From: Mucilaginibacter xinganensis
GTDB taxonomy: Bacteria; Bacteroidota; Bacteroidia; Sphingobacteriales; Sphingobacteriaceae
Length of the DNA stretch: 64,000 nt
Direction: 5' to 3'
Assembly: GCF_002257585.1 (NCBI RefSeq)
Contig: NZ_CP022743.1
Span: 930,001 to 994,000, forward strand
A program made the position numbers and the translations under genes. The first letter of the stretch is position 1. The number at the start of each line of letters is the position of its first letter. Below the pieces are notes generated by a model that saw only the letters and a list, made by a program, of their open reading frames with translations, had not been told where the DNA came from and did no database searches. Below are positions 39,579 through 48,894 of the stretch, piece by piece.

Positions 39579-40115
39579 ATGAGCAGTACAAAATATATAT
39601 TAGGCCTATTTGCAGATCCTGATGAATTGATGCACGGGATTGATACGCTACAAAAGAACAGTGTTCCGATTTATGACGTTTTTACACCAATGCCTATTCA
39701 CGGTATTGAAAAGAAGCTTGGAATAAAAGATTCGCGCTTAGGTTATGCAGCTTTTATGTTTGGCTGCCTGGGTGGTACTACCATATTCAGCATGGCTTAT
39801 TTTATGCTTGTGCATGACTGGCCTATGAATATTGGCGGTAAACCAGCATTTGCAGTACCGGATTTGATTCCTATTACATTTGAGTGGACAGTATTGTTTA
39901 CGGCTTTTGGTATGACGCTTACCTTTTTTTACGCAACTCATCTTTTTCCCGGCCGTACGCCAAGGGTAATGGATTACAGAGCAACTGATGACAGGTTTGT
40001 AATTGCCATTGACGCAAAGGGAAATATCCCGCATGATGATATCACCAATTTATTAAAAGAAGCAGGCGCAGTAGAAGTAAAGCATAACGATAGAAAATAT
40101 GTTAGCTATGAATAA
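39579..40115 (+). CDS. actD: Alternative complex III subunit ActD (DUF3341)
   Basis: 178 residues, two membrane helices (about 50-72 and 97-120). ILGLFADPDELMHGIDTLQK and the FTPMPIHGIEKKLGIKDSRLG segment are DUF3341 landmarks. A structural membrane subunit of the complex. Begins two bases after actC and overlaps actE. Confidence 0.93.
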   Translation: MSSTKYILGLFADPDELMHGIDTLQKNSVPIYDVFTPMPIHGIEKKLGIKDSRLGYAAFMFGCLGGTTIFSMAYFMLVHDWPMNIGGKPAFAVPDLIPITFEWTVLFTAFGMTLTFFYATHLFPGRTPRVMDYRATDDRFVIAIDAKGNIPHDDITNLLKEAGAVEVKHNDRKYVSYE

Positions 40116-40683
40116 AATAAAAATATTGGGCATAACGGTTATTACTATTGTTGCAACGATTATAGTTACATCGTGCAAGGATAAAAGAAGTACCGGATGG
40201 GAATACGCTCCCAATATGTACGAGCACATCGCATACGATCCAGATCAGAAAAACGATAACTTTAAAGATGGTAAAACTGCACAGCTTCCGCCTGCAGGTA
40301 CCACTCCGCTTGGTTTTGTAAGATTTGATTATCCAAATACCAAGGATGGCTATGAAAAGGCGGGCCTTGAGGTGAAAACTACATTGCCGCAGACACAGGC
40401 AAACTATGCTGACGGAAAAATATTGTTCGAGCACTTTTGCTCTCCGTGCCACGGTGTGAATGGGCAGGGCGATGGTTTAGTGGTAGCACATGGTTATCCT
40501 GCGCCTCCATCATACTCAAAAGGACAATCATCACGCGGTGGCGCTATGAAAGATCTGACAGACGGTAAAATTTATCATACTATTACTTATGGTGTAAACG
40601 CAATGGGTTCATACGCTTCGCAGCTGGAGCCCAAAGAACGCTGGAAGGTAATTATGTACGTTCACCATTTACAAACTTTATAA
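40108..40683 (+). CDS. actE: Alternative complex III subunit ActE (monoheme cytochrome c lipoprotein)
   Basis: 191 residues from ATG 40108 (a start at 40099 would add three residues and overlap actD more). Signal peptide with lipobox (IIVTSC), then one heme site CSPCH followed by GQGDGLVVAHGYPAPPSY and a distal Met region (GAMKDL / AMGSYASQL). A membrane-tethered cytochrome c that carries electrons within the complex. Overlaps the actD stop by eight bases. Confidence 0.93.
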   Translation: MNKIKILGITVITIVATIIVTSCKDKRSTGWEYAPNMYEHIAYDPDQKNDNFKDGKTAQLPPAGTTPLGFVRFDYPNTKDGYEKAGLEVKTTLPQTQANYADGKILFEHFCSPCHGVNGQGDGLVVAHGYPAPPSYSKGQSSRGGAMKDLTDGKIYHTITYGVNAMGSYASQLEPKERWKVIMYVHHLQTL

Positions 40684-40694
40684 GCTTATTATTA

Positions 40695-41969
40695 ATGAAC
40701 AATTCTCATAGTTTCGACGAGCAATTTGAATTTAAAGGTAAAGCCAAAACATGGAGCTTAATCATGATCGCTATTGGTGCGATTGGATTGATCGCCGGCT
40801 TTTTAACCGGGAATGGCGAGCGCACATTTGCTGACTTATTGCTTAATGGTTATTACCTTACCTGTGTTTGTATTTGCGGAATTTTCTTTTGCGCGGTGCA
40901 ATATGTTGCGCAGGCGGGCTGGTCAACAGCGGTTCTCCGGATTCCCCAGGCATTTGCAAAGGTTTTACCTTACGCAGGCATTATTTTACTTGCTATTATT
41001 TGTGCGGGCTTATTTATTACCCACACCGGCCCTAACGAAGAGGGTAAGATGACCACAATTCCTTACCTGTATAAACTTTGGGCCCTTAAAGGGGTTACCA
41101 TAAAAGGTAACGAAAATTACGACGCTGTAATCACAGCGAAATCAGGATACCTAAATATACCATTTTTCCTTATCCGCTTAGTTATTTACCTGGCAAGCTA
41201 CAGTTGGTTAGGCCGTTTGCTGGTAAAATATTCTAATAATGAAGATGAACTTGGCGGTATGTTTAACTATAACAAGAGCTTTAAAGTATCGGTAATATTC
41301 CTTTTAATATTTGGTTTCACAGTTCCGTTATTTGCTTTTGATACCATTATGTCATTAGAGGCTCATTGGTTTTCAACAATGTTTGGATGGTATAATTTTG
41401 CTGCACTTTGGGTAGGTGGTTTATCTGTTATTACATTAACCCTTATCCTTTTAAGGCAAGCGGGCTACATGGAATGGGTTACTGACGATCACCTGCATAA
41501 TTTAGGGCAGTTAATGTTCGGTTTCTCTGTGTTCTGGACTTACCTTTGGTTTGCACAATTCCTGCTTACCTGGTACGCAAACATTCCTGAGGAAGCCGCT
41601 TATTTTTACAGGAGATGGGAGCCACAGTTTAAACCATGGTTCTGGTTAAACATCGTTATTAATTTCCTTGCACCATTGCTTACGCTCATGTCGCGTGATT
41701 CAAAACGTAAGGTTAGTATTTTAAAGGTAGTATGTATAATACTAATATGTGGTCACTGGCTTGATTACTGGCAAATGATCATGCCTGGTACAATTGGCGC
41801 TGTAAAAGGTTCAGAATGGTACACTATTCTAAGCCCTATTGATTTGGCCATGTTTGTAGGATTTGCCGGTTTATTCATCTTTATGCTTGCAACAGCGTTG
41901 AGTAGCTTTAAATCACTTATTCCTAAAAAGCATCCATTACTTGAAGAGAGCCTTCATCATCATTTGTAA
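40695..41969 (+). CDS. actF: Alternative complex III subunit ActF (NrfD-like)
   Basis: 424 residues with about ten membrane helices, the second NrfD-like subunit. Recognisable parts are QYVAQAGWSTAVLRIPQAF, FLIRLVIYLASYSW, LEAHWFSTMFGWYNFAA and FSVFWTYLWFAQFLLTWYANIPEE, the last three strongly conserved in ActF. It pairs with ActC in the membrane. The oxidase genes follow after 49 bp. Confidence 0.94.
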   Translation: MNNSHSFDEQFEFKGKAKTWSLIMIAIGAIGLIAGFLTGNGERTFADLLLNGYYLTCVCICGIFFCAVQYVAQAGWSTAVLRIPQAFAKVLPYAGIILLAIICAGLFITHTGPNEEGKMTTIPYLYKLWALKGVTIKGNENYDAVITAKSGYLNIPFFLIRLVIYLASYSWLGRLLVKYSNNEDELGGMFNYNKSFKVSVIFLLIFGFTVPLFAFDTIMSLEAHWFSTMFGWYNFAALWVGGLSVITLTLILLRQAGYMEWVTDDHLHNLGQLMFGFSVFWTYLWFAQFLLTWYANIPEEAAYFYRRWEPQFKPWFWLNIVINFLAPLLTLMSRDSKRKVSILKVVCIILICGHWLDYWQMIMPGTIGAVKGSEWYTILSPIDLAMFVGFAGLFIFMLATALSSFKSLIPKKHPLLEESLHHHL

Positions 41970-42018
41970 TAATTGTTATTTTTGCACTAAATAAAAAGAA
42001 TACCAAAAAACCATTAAA

Positions 42019-43209
42019 ATGGGATTCAAACATCTAATTAATTCTAAAAAAACACTATCGCTCTTGGCGGCGTTTGTGCTGTTGGGCACAAATCAGCTAA
42101 TGGCGCAGGCAGCACCCGCTGCTGCTGATACTGCCGCGGCTGATAAAAGCGCTATGTGGACAGGGGTTGCCTATTACGTATTGCTATTTTTGGTGGCTTC
42201 ATTTTGTGTTGCCATACTTGGCAAAATACTCCGGGTTTTTGATCTTACCCAAAAAATGCAGGGTAAAAAAGGGATAAACTGGAGCAGTGTTATGGGCGTA
42301 TGCTGTGCAATATTCCTTGTTGTTGGGATGTACGGCGCTTATTGGTCACTTACTGTTCAGGGCAGCATGAGTTTACCTGAAGCTGCATCTGCGCATGGCG
42401 GTGCTATCGACAATATGTTTACCACTACTACAATTTTAACGTTGATAGTATTTGTGGTAACACAGATCTTATTGTTTGGGTTTGCATTTGTTTACCGCGG
42501 ATCGGACAAACGCAAAGCTTACTTTTTACCCCACAATAATACTATTGAAAAAATATGGACAATTGTTCCGGCTGTGGTTTTAACTATTTTGGTTGTGTTT
42601 GGATTTTTTACCTGGCAGAAAGTTGAGAACAGTACGGAACAAAAAGGTGATTTAAATATAGATGTTACCGGCCACCAGTTTGCATGGGAACTTCGTTATC
42701 CGGGTGCCGATGGGAAACTGGGTCCATTGAATTTCAGACTTACTACGCCGGCTAACAAATTAGGTGTTGATTTCAAAGACCGAAGCAGTTTTGATGATTT
42801 GTCAGCTGATACTTTGGTATTACCGGTTCATCAATCCGTACGCTTGAACATACATGCACAGGATGTAATCCACAGTGTTTATATGCCACACTTCCGGTTG
42901 CAGCAAAATGCGGTACCGGGTTTGCCTACTTTCTTCAAATTTGTGCCAACCATTACAACTGCCGAAATGAAGAGAAAGACCGATAACCCTAATTTTGAAT
43001 ATCTGCTGTATTGCAATAAAATATGCGGTGGTGCTCATTACAATATGCAAAAAGTAGTCCGCGTAGTTTCACAAGCTGAATACCAGGAGTGGATTTCAAA
43101 ACAAAAGCCATATCTATCTGACCAGTTAAAGAAGGAGTTGCACTTAGCTGATGCAAGACCGGCAGGTCAGGTAAAGGCAGCATCAAACAGATTAGCGTTA
43201 AATAATTAA
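42019..43209 (+). CDS. coxB: Cytochrome c oxidase subunit II
   Basis: 396 residues. A signal peptide (AAFVLLGTNQLMAQ) and an extra N-terminal membrane pair precede the usual two subunit II helices (TILTLIVFVVTQILLFGF and TIVPAVVLTILVVFGFF). The periplasmic cupredoxin domain has the CuA site: His in VIHSVYMPHFRLQ and CNKICGGAHYNM (CxxxC..H..M). It lacks the C-terminal cytochrome c domain of caa3 types, so electrons should come from a separate cytochrome such as the ActA N-terminal domain. Length is greater than the family norm because of the N-terminal extension. Confidence 0.95.
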   Translation: MGFKHLINSKKTLSLLAAFVLLGTNQLMAQAAPAAADTAAADKSAMWTGVAYYVLLFLVASFCVAILGKILRVFDLTQKMQGKKGINWSSVMGVCCAIFLVVGMYGAYWSLTVQGSMSLPEAASAHGGAIDNMFTTTTILTLIVFVVTQILLFGFAFVYRGSDKRKAYFLPHNNTIEKIWTIVPAVVLTILVVFGFFTWQKVENSTEQKGDLNIDVTGHQFAWELRYPGADGKLGPLNFRLTTPANKLGVDFKDRSSFDDLSADTLVLPVHQSVRLNIHAQDVIHSVYMPHFRLQQNAVPGLPTFFKFVPTITTAEMKRKTDNPNFEYLLYCNKICGGAHYNMQKVVRVVSQAEYQEWISKQKPYLSDQLKKELHLADARPAGQVKAASNRLALNN

Positions 43210-43225
43210 TATAAGAGTAACGAGT

Positions 43226-45112
43226 ATGTCAACATTAGCAGTTCACGATCACGGGGTAGTACATCACGAAGAAGGTCACGAACACCATCATAAGGCAACT
43301 TTCCTGAATACCTATGTATTTAGCCAGGATCATAAAATGATCGCCAAACAGTTCCTTGTTACAGGGATTATCATGGCATTTATTGCTATGACTTTGTCTC
43401 TGCTGTTCAGGATTCAGCTTGCTTATCCCGACAAATCATTCCCTATTTTGGAAACATTGTTGGGTCATTTTGCGCCAGGCGGCCGTATCAGTCCCGATTT
43501 TTATATGTCATTGGTTACTATACACGGTACCATCATGGTATTCTTTGTATTAACTGCCGGATTGAGCGGAACGTTTGCAAACTTATTAATACCACTTCAA
43601 ATAGGTGCACGCGATATGGCATCTCCATTTGTTAATATGCTTTCTTACTGGTTATTCCTGGTTGCAAGTATTATCATGCTTTCATCGTTTATGGTTGAAA
43701 AAGGACCTGCAAGCGGTGGCTGGACAATCTATCCGCCGTTATCAGCGCTGCCAAAAGCAATGCCAGGTTCGGGAATGGGTATGACGTTATGGTTAATCAG
43801 TATGACCCTTTTTATTGCATCGCAGTTAATGGGTGGTATTAACTATATCAGTACTGTATTAAACATGCGTACTAAAGGGATGGATCTTTGGAAAATGCCT
43901 TTAACTGTATGGGCTTTATTCCTTACTGCCGTATTGGGTGTGCTTTCATTCCCGGTATTGGTTGCTGGTGTGGTGTTATTGATATTTGACCGCAGTTTCG
44001 GTACGAGTTTTTATTTATCCGATATCGTGTTAGCCGGTCAGGTGCAACCATACGAAGGTGGTAGCCCAATATTGTTCCAGCATTTATTCTGGTTCCTGGG
44101 TCACCCGGAAGTATATATTGTAATTATGCCTGCAATGGGGCTTTCATCCGAAGTATTGTCGGTAAACTCACGTAAACCAATCTTCGGTTACCATGCGATG
44201 GTTTATTCATTAATAGGTATTTCGGTATTATCATTTATTGTTTGGGGACACCACATGTTTGTAACCGGGATGAATCCGTTCCTTGGTGGGGTGTTTATGA
44301 TCACCACACTGATTATAGCGGTGCCTTCCGCAGTTAAGACATTTAACTGGCTGGCTACGTTATGGCGCGGTAACATTCGCTTTACACCAGCTATGCTATT
44401 TGCCATAGGTATGGTTTCGTTCTTTATCTCCGGCGGTTTAACAGGTATTTTCCTTGGAAACGCTGCGTTGGATATTAACCTCCATGATACTTATTTCGTA
44501 ATTGCCCACTTCCACCTTGTTATGGGATCTGCGGCTATATTTGGTATGCTTGCCGGTGTTTATCACTGGTTCCCTAAAATGTTCCGCCGTATGATGGATG
44601 AGCGTTTGGGTTACCTGCACTTTTGGCTAACCTTTATTGGTGCTTACCTGGTGTTTTTCCCAATGCACTTTATGGGCTTAGATGGTGTTCCTCGCCGTTA
44701 CTACGCTTTCACCGAGTTTGAATCAATGAAACGCTGGTTAACCGTAAACGTATTTATTACCTGGGCGGCTATTATGGCCGGTATAGCGCAATTGGCATTT
44801 GCATTTAACTTTGTTCATTCTATCTTCTGGGGCAAGAAAACTGTTCAGAATCCATGGAATGCAAACACCTTAGAGTGGACTGCGCCAATTGAGCACGTGC
44901 ATGGTAACTGGATAGGAGAGATTCCAACAGTGTACCGCTGGCCGTATGATTACAGCAAACCGGGACATGACGAAGACTTTATACCACAAAATGTTCCGTT
45001 TTCGCAAACTATGAGCTCAAACCTTCCTCATGATTTTGAGGATAATCCGGGTGGTTTAGAAGAGTACACTAAATGGACTAGTACTCAAAAAGCTAACGAA
45101 GCGGTAAAATAA
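43226..45112 (+). CDS. coxA: Cytochrome c oxidase subunit I
   Basis: 628 residues, twelve or more membrane helices. Catalytic motifs: FWFLGHPEVYI (CuB His, E of the D-channel and the cross-linked Tyr), VWGHHMFVTGM (two CuB His) and HDTYFVIAHFHLVMG (heme a3 and a ligands), typical of A1-type heme-copper oxidases. It reduces oxygen to water and pumps protons. The His-rich start (HDHGVVHHEEGHEHHH) is an unusual soluble tail, perhaps binding copper. The terminator at 45135 closes this part of the block. Confidence 0.97.
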   Translation: MSTLAVHDHGVVHHEEGHEHHHKATFLNTYVFSQDHKMIAKQFLVTGIIMAFIAMTLSLLFRIQLAYPDKSFPILETLLGHFAPGGRISPDFYMSLVTIHGTIMVFFVLTAGLSGTFANLLIPLQIGARDMASPFVNMLSYWLFLVASIIMLSSFMVEKGPASGGWTIYPPLSALPKAMPGSGMGMTLWLISMTLFIASQLMGGINYISTVLNMRTKGMDLWKMPLTVWALFLTAVLGVLSFPVLVAGVVLLIFDRSFGTSFYLSDIVLAGQVQPYEGGSPILFQHLFWFLGHPEVYIVIMPAMGLSSEVLSVNSRKPIFGYHAMVYSLIGISVLSFIVWGHHMFVTGMNPFLGGVFMITTLIIAVPSAVKTFNWLATLWRGNIRFTPAMLFAIGMVSFFISGGLTGIFLGNAALDINLHDTYFVIAHFHLVMGSAAIFGMLAGVYHWFPKMFRRMMDERLGYLHFWLTFIGAYLVFFPMHFMGLDGVPRRYYAFTEFESMKRWLTVNVFITWAAIMAGIAQLAFAFNFVHSIFWGKKTVQNPWNANTLEWTAPIEHVHGNWIGEIPTVYRWPYDYSKPGHDEDFIPQNVPFSQTMSSNLPHDFEDNPGGLEEYTKWTSTQKANEAVK

Positions 45113-45134
45113 ATTTTTATTACCGATCTGACCT

Positions 45135-45186
45135 TTTAGGGTATCTGTACCGGAAATTATTCCTTAACAGGTACCCTAAATTTTTA
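45135..45186 (+). terminator. Terminator after coxA
   Basis: TTTAGGGTA-T-CTGT ... ACAG-G-TACCCTAAA with a T-run (TTTTT): a long stem of nine plus four pairs. It separates act-cox from the ctaA cluster, which may have its own promoter. Confidence 0.8.
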
Positions 45187-45276
45187 AAAATATACCGATA
45201 CAACACCTGGGGCAGGCATGTTGTGGAGGCTGTTCCCAGTCTTCTGCGTTGTGCTTTTGGCTCTCAGCTTTAAAAA

Positions 45277-46335
45277 ATGAAGACATCCACGTCGAAAATC
45301 CGGTTTCAAAAAGTCAATTTAGCCACAATTATTCTGTTGTTTATACTGATACTTGCAGGTGGAGTTGTGCGTAGTACCGGGTCGGGTATGGGATGTCCTG
45401 ACTGGCCTAAATGCTTTGGTCGATATATTCCGCCAACGAGCAGTTCAGAATTACCAAAAGACTACAAACAGAAATACGTTGCTGGTCGTTTAGCTAAAAA
45501 TCAACGCTTTGCCAAAACATTGGATGTTTTTGGTTACAGTGATCTTGCCCGCAGAATTCGCGAAGATAAATCGATATTGGTGCCTGAAGAATTTAATGCA
45601 GCAAAGACCTGGACCGAATATATCAACAGGCTGATTGGTGCAGCTTCAGGGCTTTTTTTGTTGGCTACTGCGGTTTTAGCGTTCAGCTATCGCAGCGAAA
45701 GTAAACTGATCCCCGTTTTAAGTATATTTAATGTGATCCTGGTAGGTTTCCAGGCATGGCTGGGTTCAATAGTGGTATCAACTAATCTGGTCGCATGGGT
45801 TGTTACACTGCACATGCTGCTTGCTTTGGCCATAATAGGCATCAGCATAATAACTTATCACCTTGCCCGCGTTTACGGCAGGCCAAAGCTTAATGTTAAC
45901 CAGGTAACGCATGTGGTTACTTTATTTGCTTTGTTAATAAGCACCGTACAAATTGCGTTTGGCAGTGAGGTTAGAGAAAAAATTGACGCGGTGGCGGGGC
46001 ATTTTCAGGGTGGTTACCGCGACGACTGGATTACCAATGCAGGCGTTATTTTTACGCAACACAGGGATATTGCTATACTTGTTTTGGTTATTAACGTTGC
46101 GCTATATGCTTTGATCCGCAGGACATTTAGCCGCCATTCATTACAACAGCAGATCATGAGTTTTGTATTTTTAATGTTGATGCTGCAAATGGTGACAGGA
46201 ATATTATTATCTTATTGGGCGCTACCGCCATTTGCACAGGCCGCGCATGTATTGTTGGCAACGTTAGTGTTTAGCGCGCAATTTTACCTGATGCTGAATT
46301 TGTACAGGTCGGTTAAGGGAGGGGGGAATTCATGA
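45277..46335 (+). CDS. ctaA: Heme A synthase (COX15/CtaA)
   Basis: 352 residues, about eight membrane helices. The opening GGVVRSTGSGMGCPDWPKCFG is the COX15 signature, with the conserved EYINRLIGAASG His/Glu helix and later HxxxA/H residues (THMLLAL-type VTLHMLLALAIIG, ITQHRDIAILV, AAHVLLATLV). It oxidises the C8 methyl of heme O to make heme A for the oxidase. Its stop overlaps the ctaB start in ATGA. Confidence 0.95.
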   Translation: MKTSTSKIRFQKVNLATIILLFILILAGGVVRSTGSGMGCPDWPKCFGRYIPPTSSSELPKDYKQKYVAGRLAKNQRFAKTLDVFGYSDLARRIREDKSILVPEEFNAAKTWTEYINRLIGAASGLFLLATAVLAFSYRSESKLIPVLSIFNVILVGFQAWLGSIVVSTNLVAWVVTLHMLLALAIIGISIITYHLARVYGRPKLNVNQVTHVVTLFALLISTVQIAFGSEVREKIDAVAGHFQGGYRDDWITNAGVIFTQHRDIAILVLVINVALYALIRRTFSRHSLQQQIMSFVFLMLMLQMVTGILLSYWALPPFAQAAHVLLATLVFSAQFYLMLNLYRSVKGGGNS

Positions 46336-47195
46336 TCTGGAAAGATTTCACAAAATTAATTAAGCTGAGACTCACCTTTTTGGTGGTGTTTTCTGCTTCT
46401 ATATCGTTTTTAATAGGCAGCAAGGTAAATGGCGAAATTGTTTGGGGCAATTGGCTGATCCTGATTACAGGTGGTTTTTTGGTAACGGCTGCTGCTAACT
46501 GCTTTAACGAGATTATTGAAAAGGACCTTGATAAGCTAATGAAGCGTACGATGGACAGGCCGATCCCGGCGGGGCGGATGACAACGGGGCAAGGATTAGT
46601 GCTTGGTTTGTTTATGGCCATATTTGGAACTTATTTGCTGGGAAAACTTAACCTAACAACAGGTTACCTTTCGGTGTTTTCAATACTGTTATATGCCTTT
46701 GTCTATACTCCTTTAAAAAGGAAATCGCCAATCGCAGTTTTCGTAGGCGCTATACCGGGGGCATTACCACCACTAATCGGTTATGTGGCGGCACATCCTA
46801 AGATCGATGAAATAGCGTTGATACTGTTTGGCATTCAGTTTGTTTGGCAGTTTCCGCATTTTTGGGCAATAGCATGGGTGCTTGATGACGATTATAAGCT
46901 TGCAGGGTTTAGGTTGTTACCGTCCGGAAAAAGGAATTTAACCAGTGCAATATTTACTTTTGCATCTACCTTGTTATTAGTGCCTGTGAGCTTACTCCCA
47001 ACCTATTATGGTTACGGTGGCTATTACGTAGGCGGGGTGTCGCTAATATGCAGTGTGGTGTTTTTATATTTGGCGTTTAAGCTTTTGAAGGATCTGCAGA
47101 TAGATTCTGCAAGAAAGCTAATGTACGGCTCGTTTTTTTACTTGCCGATAGTGCAGTTAATGTTTTTATTTGATTTTATAGGAAAGGTGAAATGA
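46332..47195 (+). CDS. ctaB: Protoheme IX farnesyltransferase (heme O synthase)
   Basis: 287 residues, UbiA superfamily with about nine membrane helices. The first Asp-rich loop is NCFNEIIEKDLDKLMKRTMDRPIPAG and the second DDDYKLAGFRLLP; TPLKRKSPIAVFVGAIPGALPP is typical of COX10. It adds the farnesyl tail to heme B, giving heme O for CtaA. Coupled to ctaA and to the next gene by four-base overlaps. Confidence 0.95.
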   Translation: MIWKDFTKLIKLRLTFLVVFSASISFLIGSKVNGEIVWGNWLILITGGFLVTAAANCFNEIIEKDLDKLMKRTMDRPIPAGRMTTGQGLVLGLFMAIFGTYLLGKLNLTTGYLSVFSILLYAFVYTPLKRKSPIAVFVGAIPGALPPLIGYVAAHPKIDEIALILFGIQFVWQFPHFWAIAWVLDDDYKLAGFRLLPSGKRNLTSAIFTFASTLLLVPVSLLPTYYGYGGYYVGGVSLICSVVFLYLAFKLLKDLQIDSARKLMYGSFFYLPIVQLMFLFDFIGKVK

Positions 47196-47773
47196 TGGCT
47201 CAGATACAACAAGAAGATAAATTAAACCTGGGAGCTAAAAAGTTCTCCATGTGGATATTTGTGTTTGTTTCCTTTATGCTTTTTGCGGCTTTTAGCAGCG
47301 GCTTTATAGTTTACAGCGGCGGAAAAGGACACGGGTTGAATGTACAAATGCCACAGGCATTTTTGTACAGCACTTTAGTTATTATGCTCAGCAGCGTAAC
47401 AATGTTTATAGCATCAAGATCGGCTAAGCAGCTTAAGTTTGGTAAGCAGCAACTTTATTTATGGATCACTGTTTTTTTAGGCATGGCTTTTTTTGCCTTA
47501 CAAATTTATGCGTGTTATGTGTTGACCTATAAAATGCAGATCTATTTTACAGATCCGAATGCTTCAAGGTCATTTGTTTTTGTATTTTGCGGGATACACT
47601 TACTACACGTTTTTGCCGGTTTGTTGGTGCTAATTAATGCTTTAATAGCCACTTACCGTAACATACCGCAGGTAAAGAATATATTCAAGATGGAGATGGC
47701 ATCTATTTTTTGGCATTTTCTCGATATTATATGGATTTATCTGTATGTTTTTTTACTTTTGAACCAAAATTAA
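47192..47773 (+). CDS. Cytochrome c oxidase subunit III-like protein, first copy
   Basis: 193 residues with five membrane helices, COX3/CyoC-like: WIFVFVSFMLFAAFSSGFIVY, the CGIHLLHVFAGLLVLINALIA helix with conserved His, and IFWHFLDIIWIYLYVFLLL. It overlaps ctaB by four bases. A second, longer COX3 protein follows directly, so one may be an assembly-linked or accessory subunit; which is the structural one is not clear. Confidence 0.9.
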   Translation: MMAQIQQEDKLNLGAKKFSMWIFVFVSFMLFAAFSSGFIVYSGGKGHGLNVQMPQAFLYSTLVIMLSSVTMFIASRSAKQLKFGKQQLYLWITVFLGMAFFALQIYACYVLTYKMQIYFTDPNASRSFVFVFCGIHLLHVFAGLLVLINALIATYRNIPQVKNIFKMEMASIFWHFLDIIWIYLYVFLLLNQN

Positions 47774-47791
47774 TCTATTATCCAAGTACAA

Positions 47792-48520
47792 ATGAGTACA
47801 GCAGTAACACAACAAGTTGATGAGGTAAAATCAACACCATGGTCAGGAGGCAGATCGCCTTTTAACGTAGAGTATGGTAAAATGATGATGTGGTTTTTCC
47901 TCCTTTCGGATGCGTTTACCTTTTCGTCATTACTGATCGCTTATGGCGCTTTACGCTTTAGTGCACCAACCTGGCCGTCACCATCTTTAGTATTCCAGTC
48001 AATTCCCGGCACATCTGTTGAACACGGTGCTCCTTTGGTATTTGTAGGTTTAATGACCTTTATTCTCATCATGAGTTCTGTTACAATGGTGTTAGCCGTT
48101 GAGGCCGGCCACCGTAACTCGAAGAAAGAAGTGATCTGGTGGATGATAGGAACCATTATTGGTGGTTTAATGTTCCTGGGATGTCAGGCTTTGGAGTGGA
48201 ATCACCTGCACAGTGAAGGCTTTTGGTGGTCTGCTATTCCTAATAAAGAGACATTAGAAGAATTTTTTGCTAAGGGGATCCCGCTGGCGCAGCAGCAGAT
48301 GTCATCGCATCAGTTTGCAAACCTGTTCTTTACCATTACCGGTTTCCACGGTTTCCACGTATTTTCAGGAGTTGTAATCAATATTATAATTACTATTAAC
48401 GTGTTATTAGGCACTTACGAAAGACGCGGCAGCTATTTAATGGTTGAAAAAGTTGGCCTTTACTGGCACTTTGTGGATTTGGTGTGGGTGTTTGTATTTA
48501 CGTTCTTCTATTTAGTTTGA
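47792..48520 (+). CDS. Cytochrome c oxidase subunit III, second copy
   Basis: 242 residues, six helices. Recognisable are GKMMMWFFLLSDAFTFSSLLIAYGALR, FLGCQALEWNHLHSEG, FFTITGFHGFHVFSGVVINI and YWHFVDLVWVFVFTFFYLV, the normal seven-helix subunit III minus or with merged helices. It has lipid-binding Glu/His features of COX3. Likely the main structural subunit III of the aa3 oxidase encoded upstream. Confidence 0.93.
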   Translation: MSTAVTQQVDEVKSTPWSGGRSPFNVEYGKMMMWFFLLSDAFTFSSLLIAYGALRFSAPTWPSPSLVFQSIPGTSVEHGAPLVFVGLMTFILIMSSVTMVLAVEAGHRNSKKEVIWWMIGTIIGGLMFLGCQALEWNHLHSEGFWWSAIPNKETLEEFFAKGIPLAQQQMSSHQFANLFFTITGFHGFHVFSGVVINIIITINVLLGTYERRGSYLMVEKVGLYWHFVDLVWVFVFTFFYLV

Positions 48521-48540
48521 TAATTTAACCCGATTTATAT

Positions 48541-48894
48541 ATGTCATCAGAAACTACACATATTCATGCAGCCGGCGCTGAGCACGAAGAGCATGAATCA
48601 ATGACCAAGGGGAAAATATGGTATGTATTTTTCATTTTATTAGGTATAACTTGCGTTGAATTTTTTATAGCGTTGTGGTTGGCACCTCATTTTCAAATCG
48701 CTTCGCATTGGGTAAATCCTGCGTACATTATTTTAACGTTATTTAAAGCATATTTCATTGTAGCTTACTTTATGCACCTGAAGTTTGAAAAGGTAGGTTT
48801 AGCATTAGCTATTATTATACCTATACTTTTTATAATTGGTTTAATATTGGTACTTACAAACGAGAGCCATTATTGGATTGACCTTAGGGTGTAA
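48541..48894 (+). CDS. Cytochrome c oxidase subunit IV
   Basis: 117 residues, three membrane helices: VFFILLGITCVEFFIALWL, IILTLFKAYFIVAYFMHLKFE and LALAIIIPILFIIGLILVL. The KAYFIVAYFMHLKFE segment is the CtaF/CyoD-like subunit IV mark. Polar, His/Glu-rich first 20 residues. Small stabilising subunit of the oxidase. Its stop overlaps the SCO start (TAATG). Confidence 0.9.
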   Translation: MSSETTHIHAAGAEHEEHESMTKGKIWYVFFILLGITCVEFFIALWLAPHFQIASHWVNPAYIILTLFKAYFIVAYFMHLKFEKVGLALAIIIPILFIIGLILVLTNESHYWIDLRV

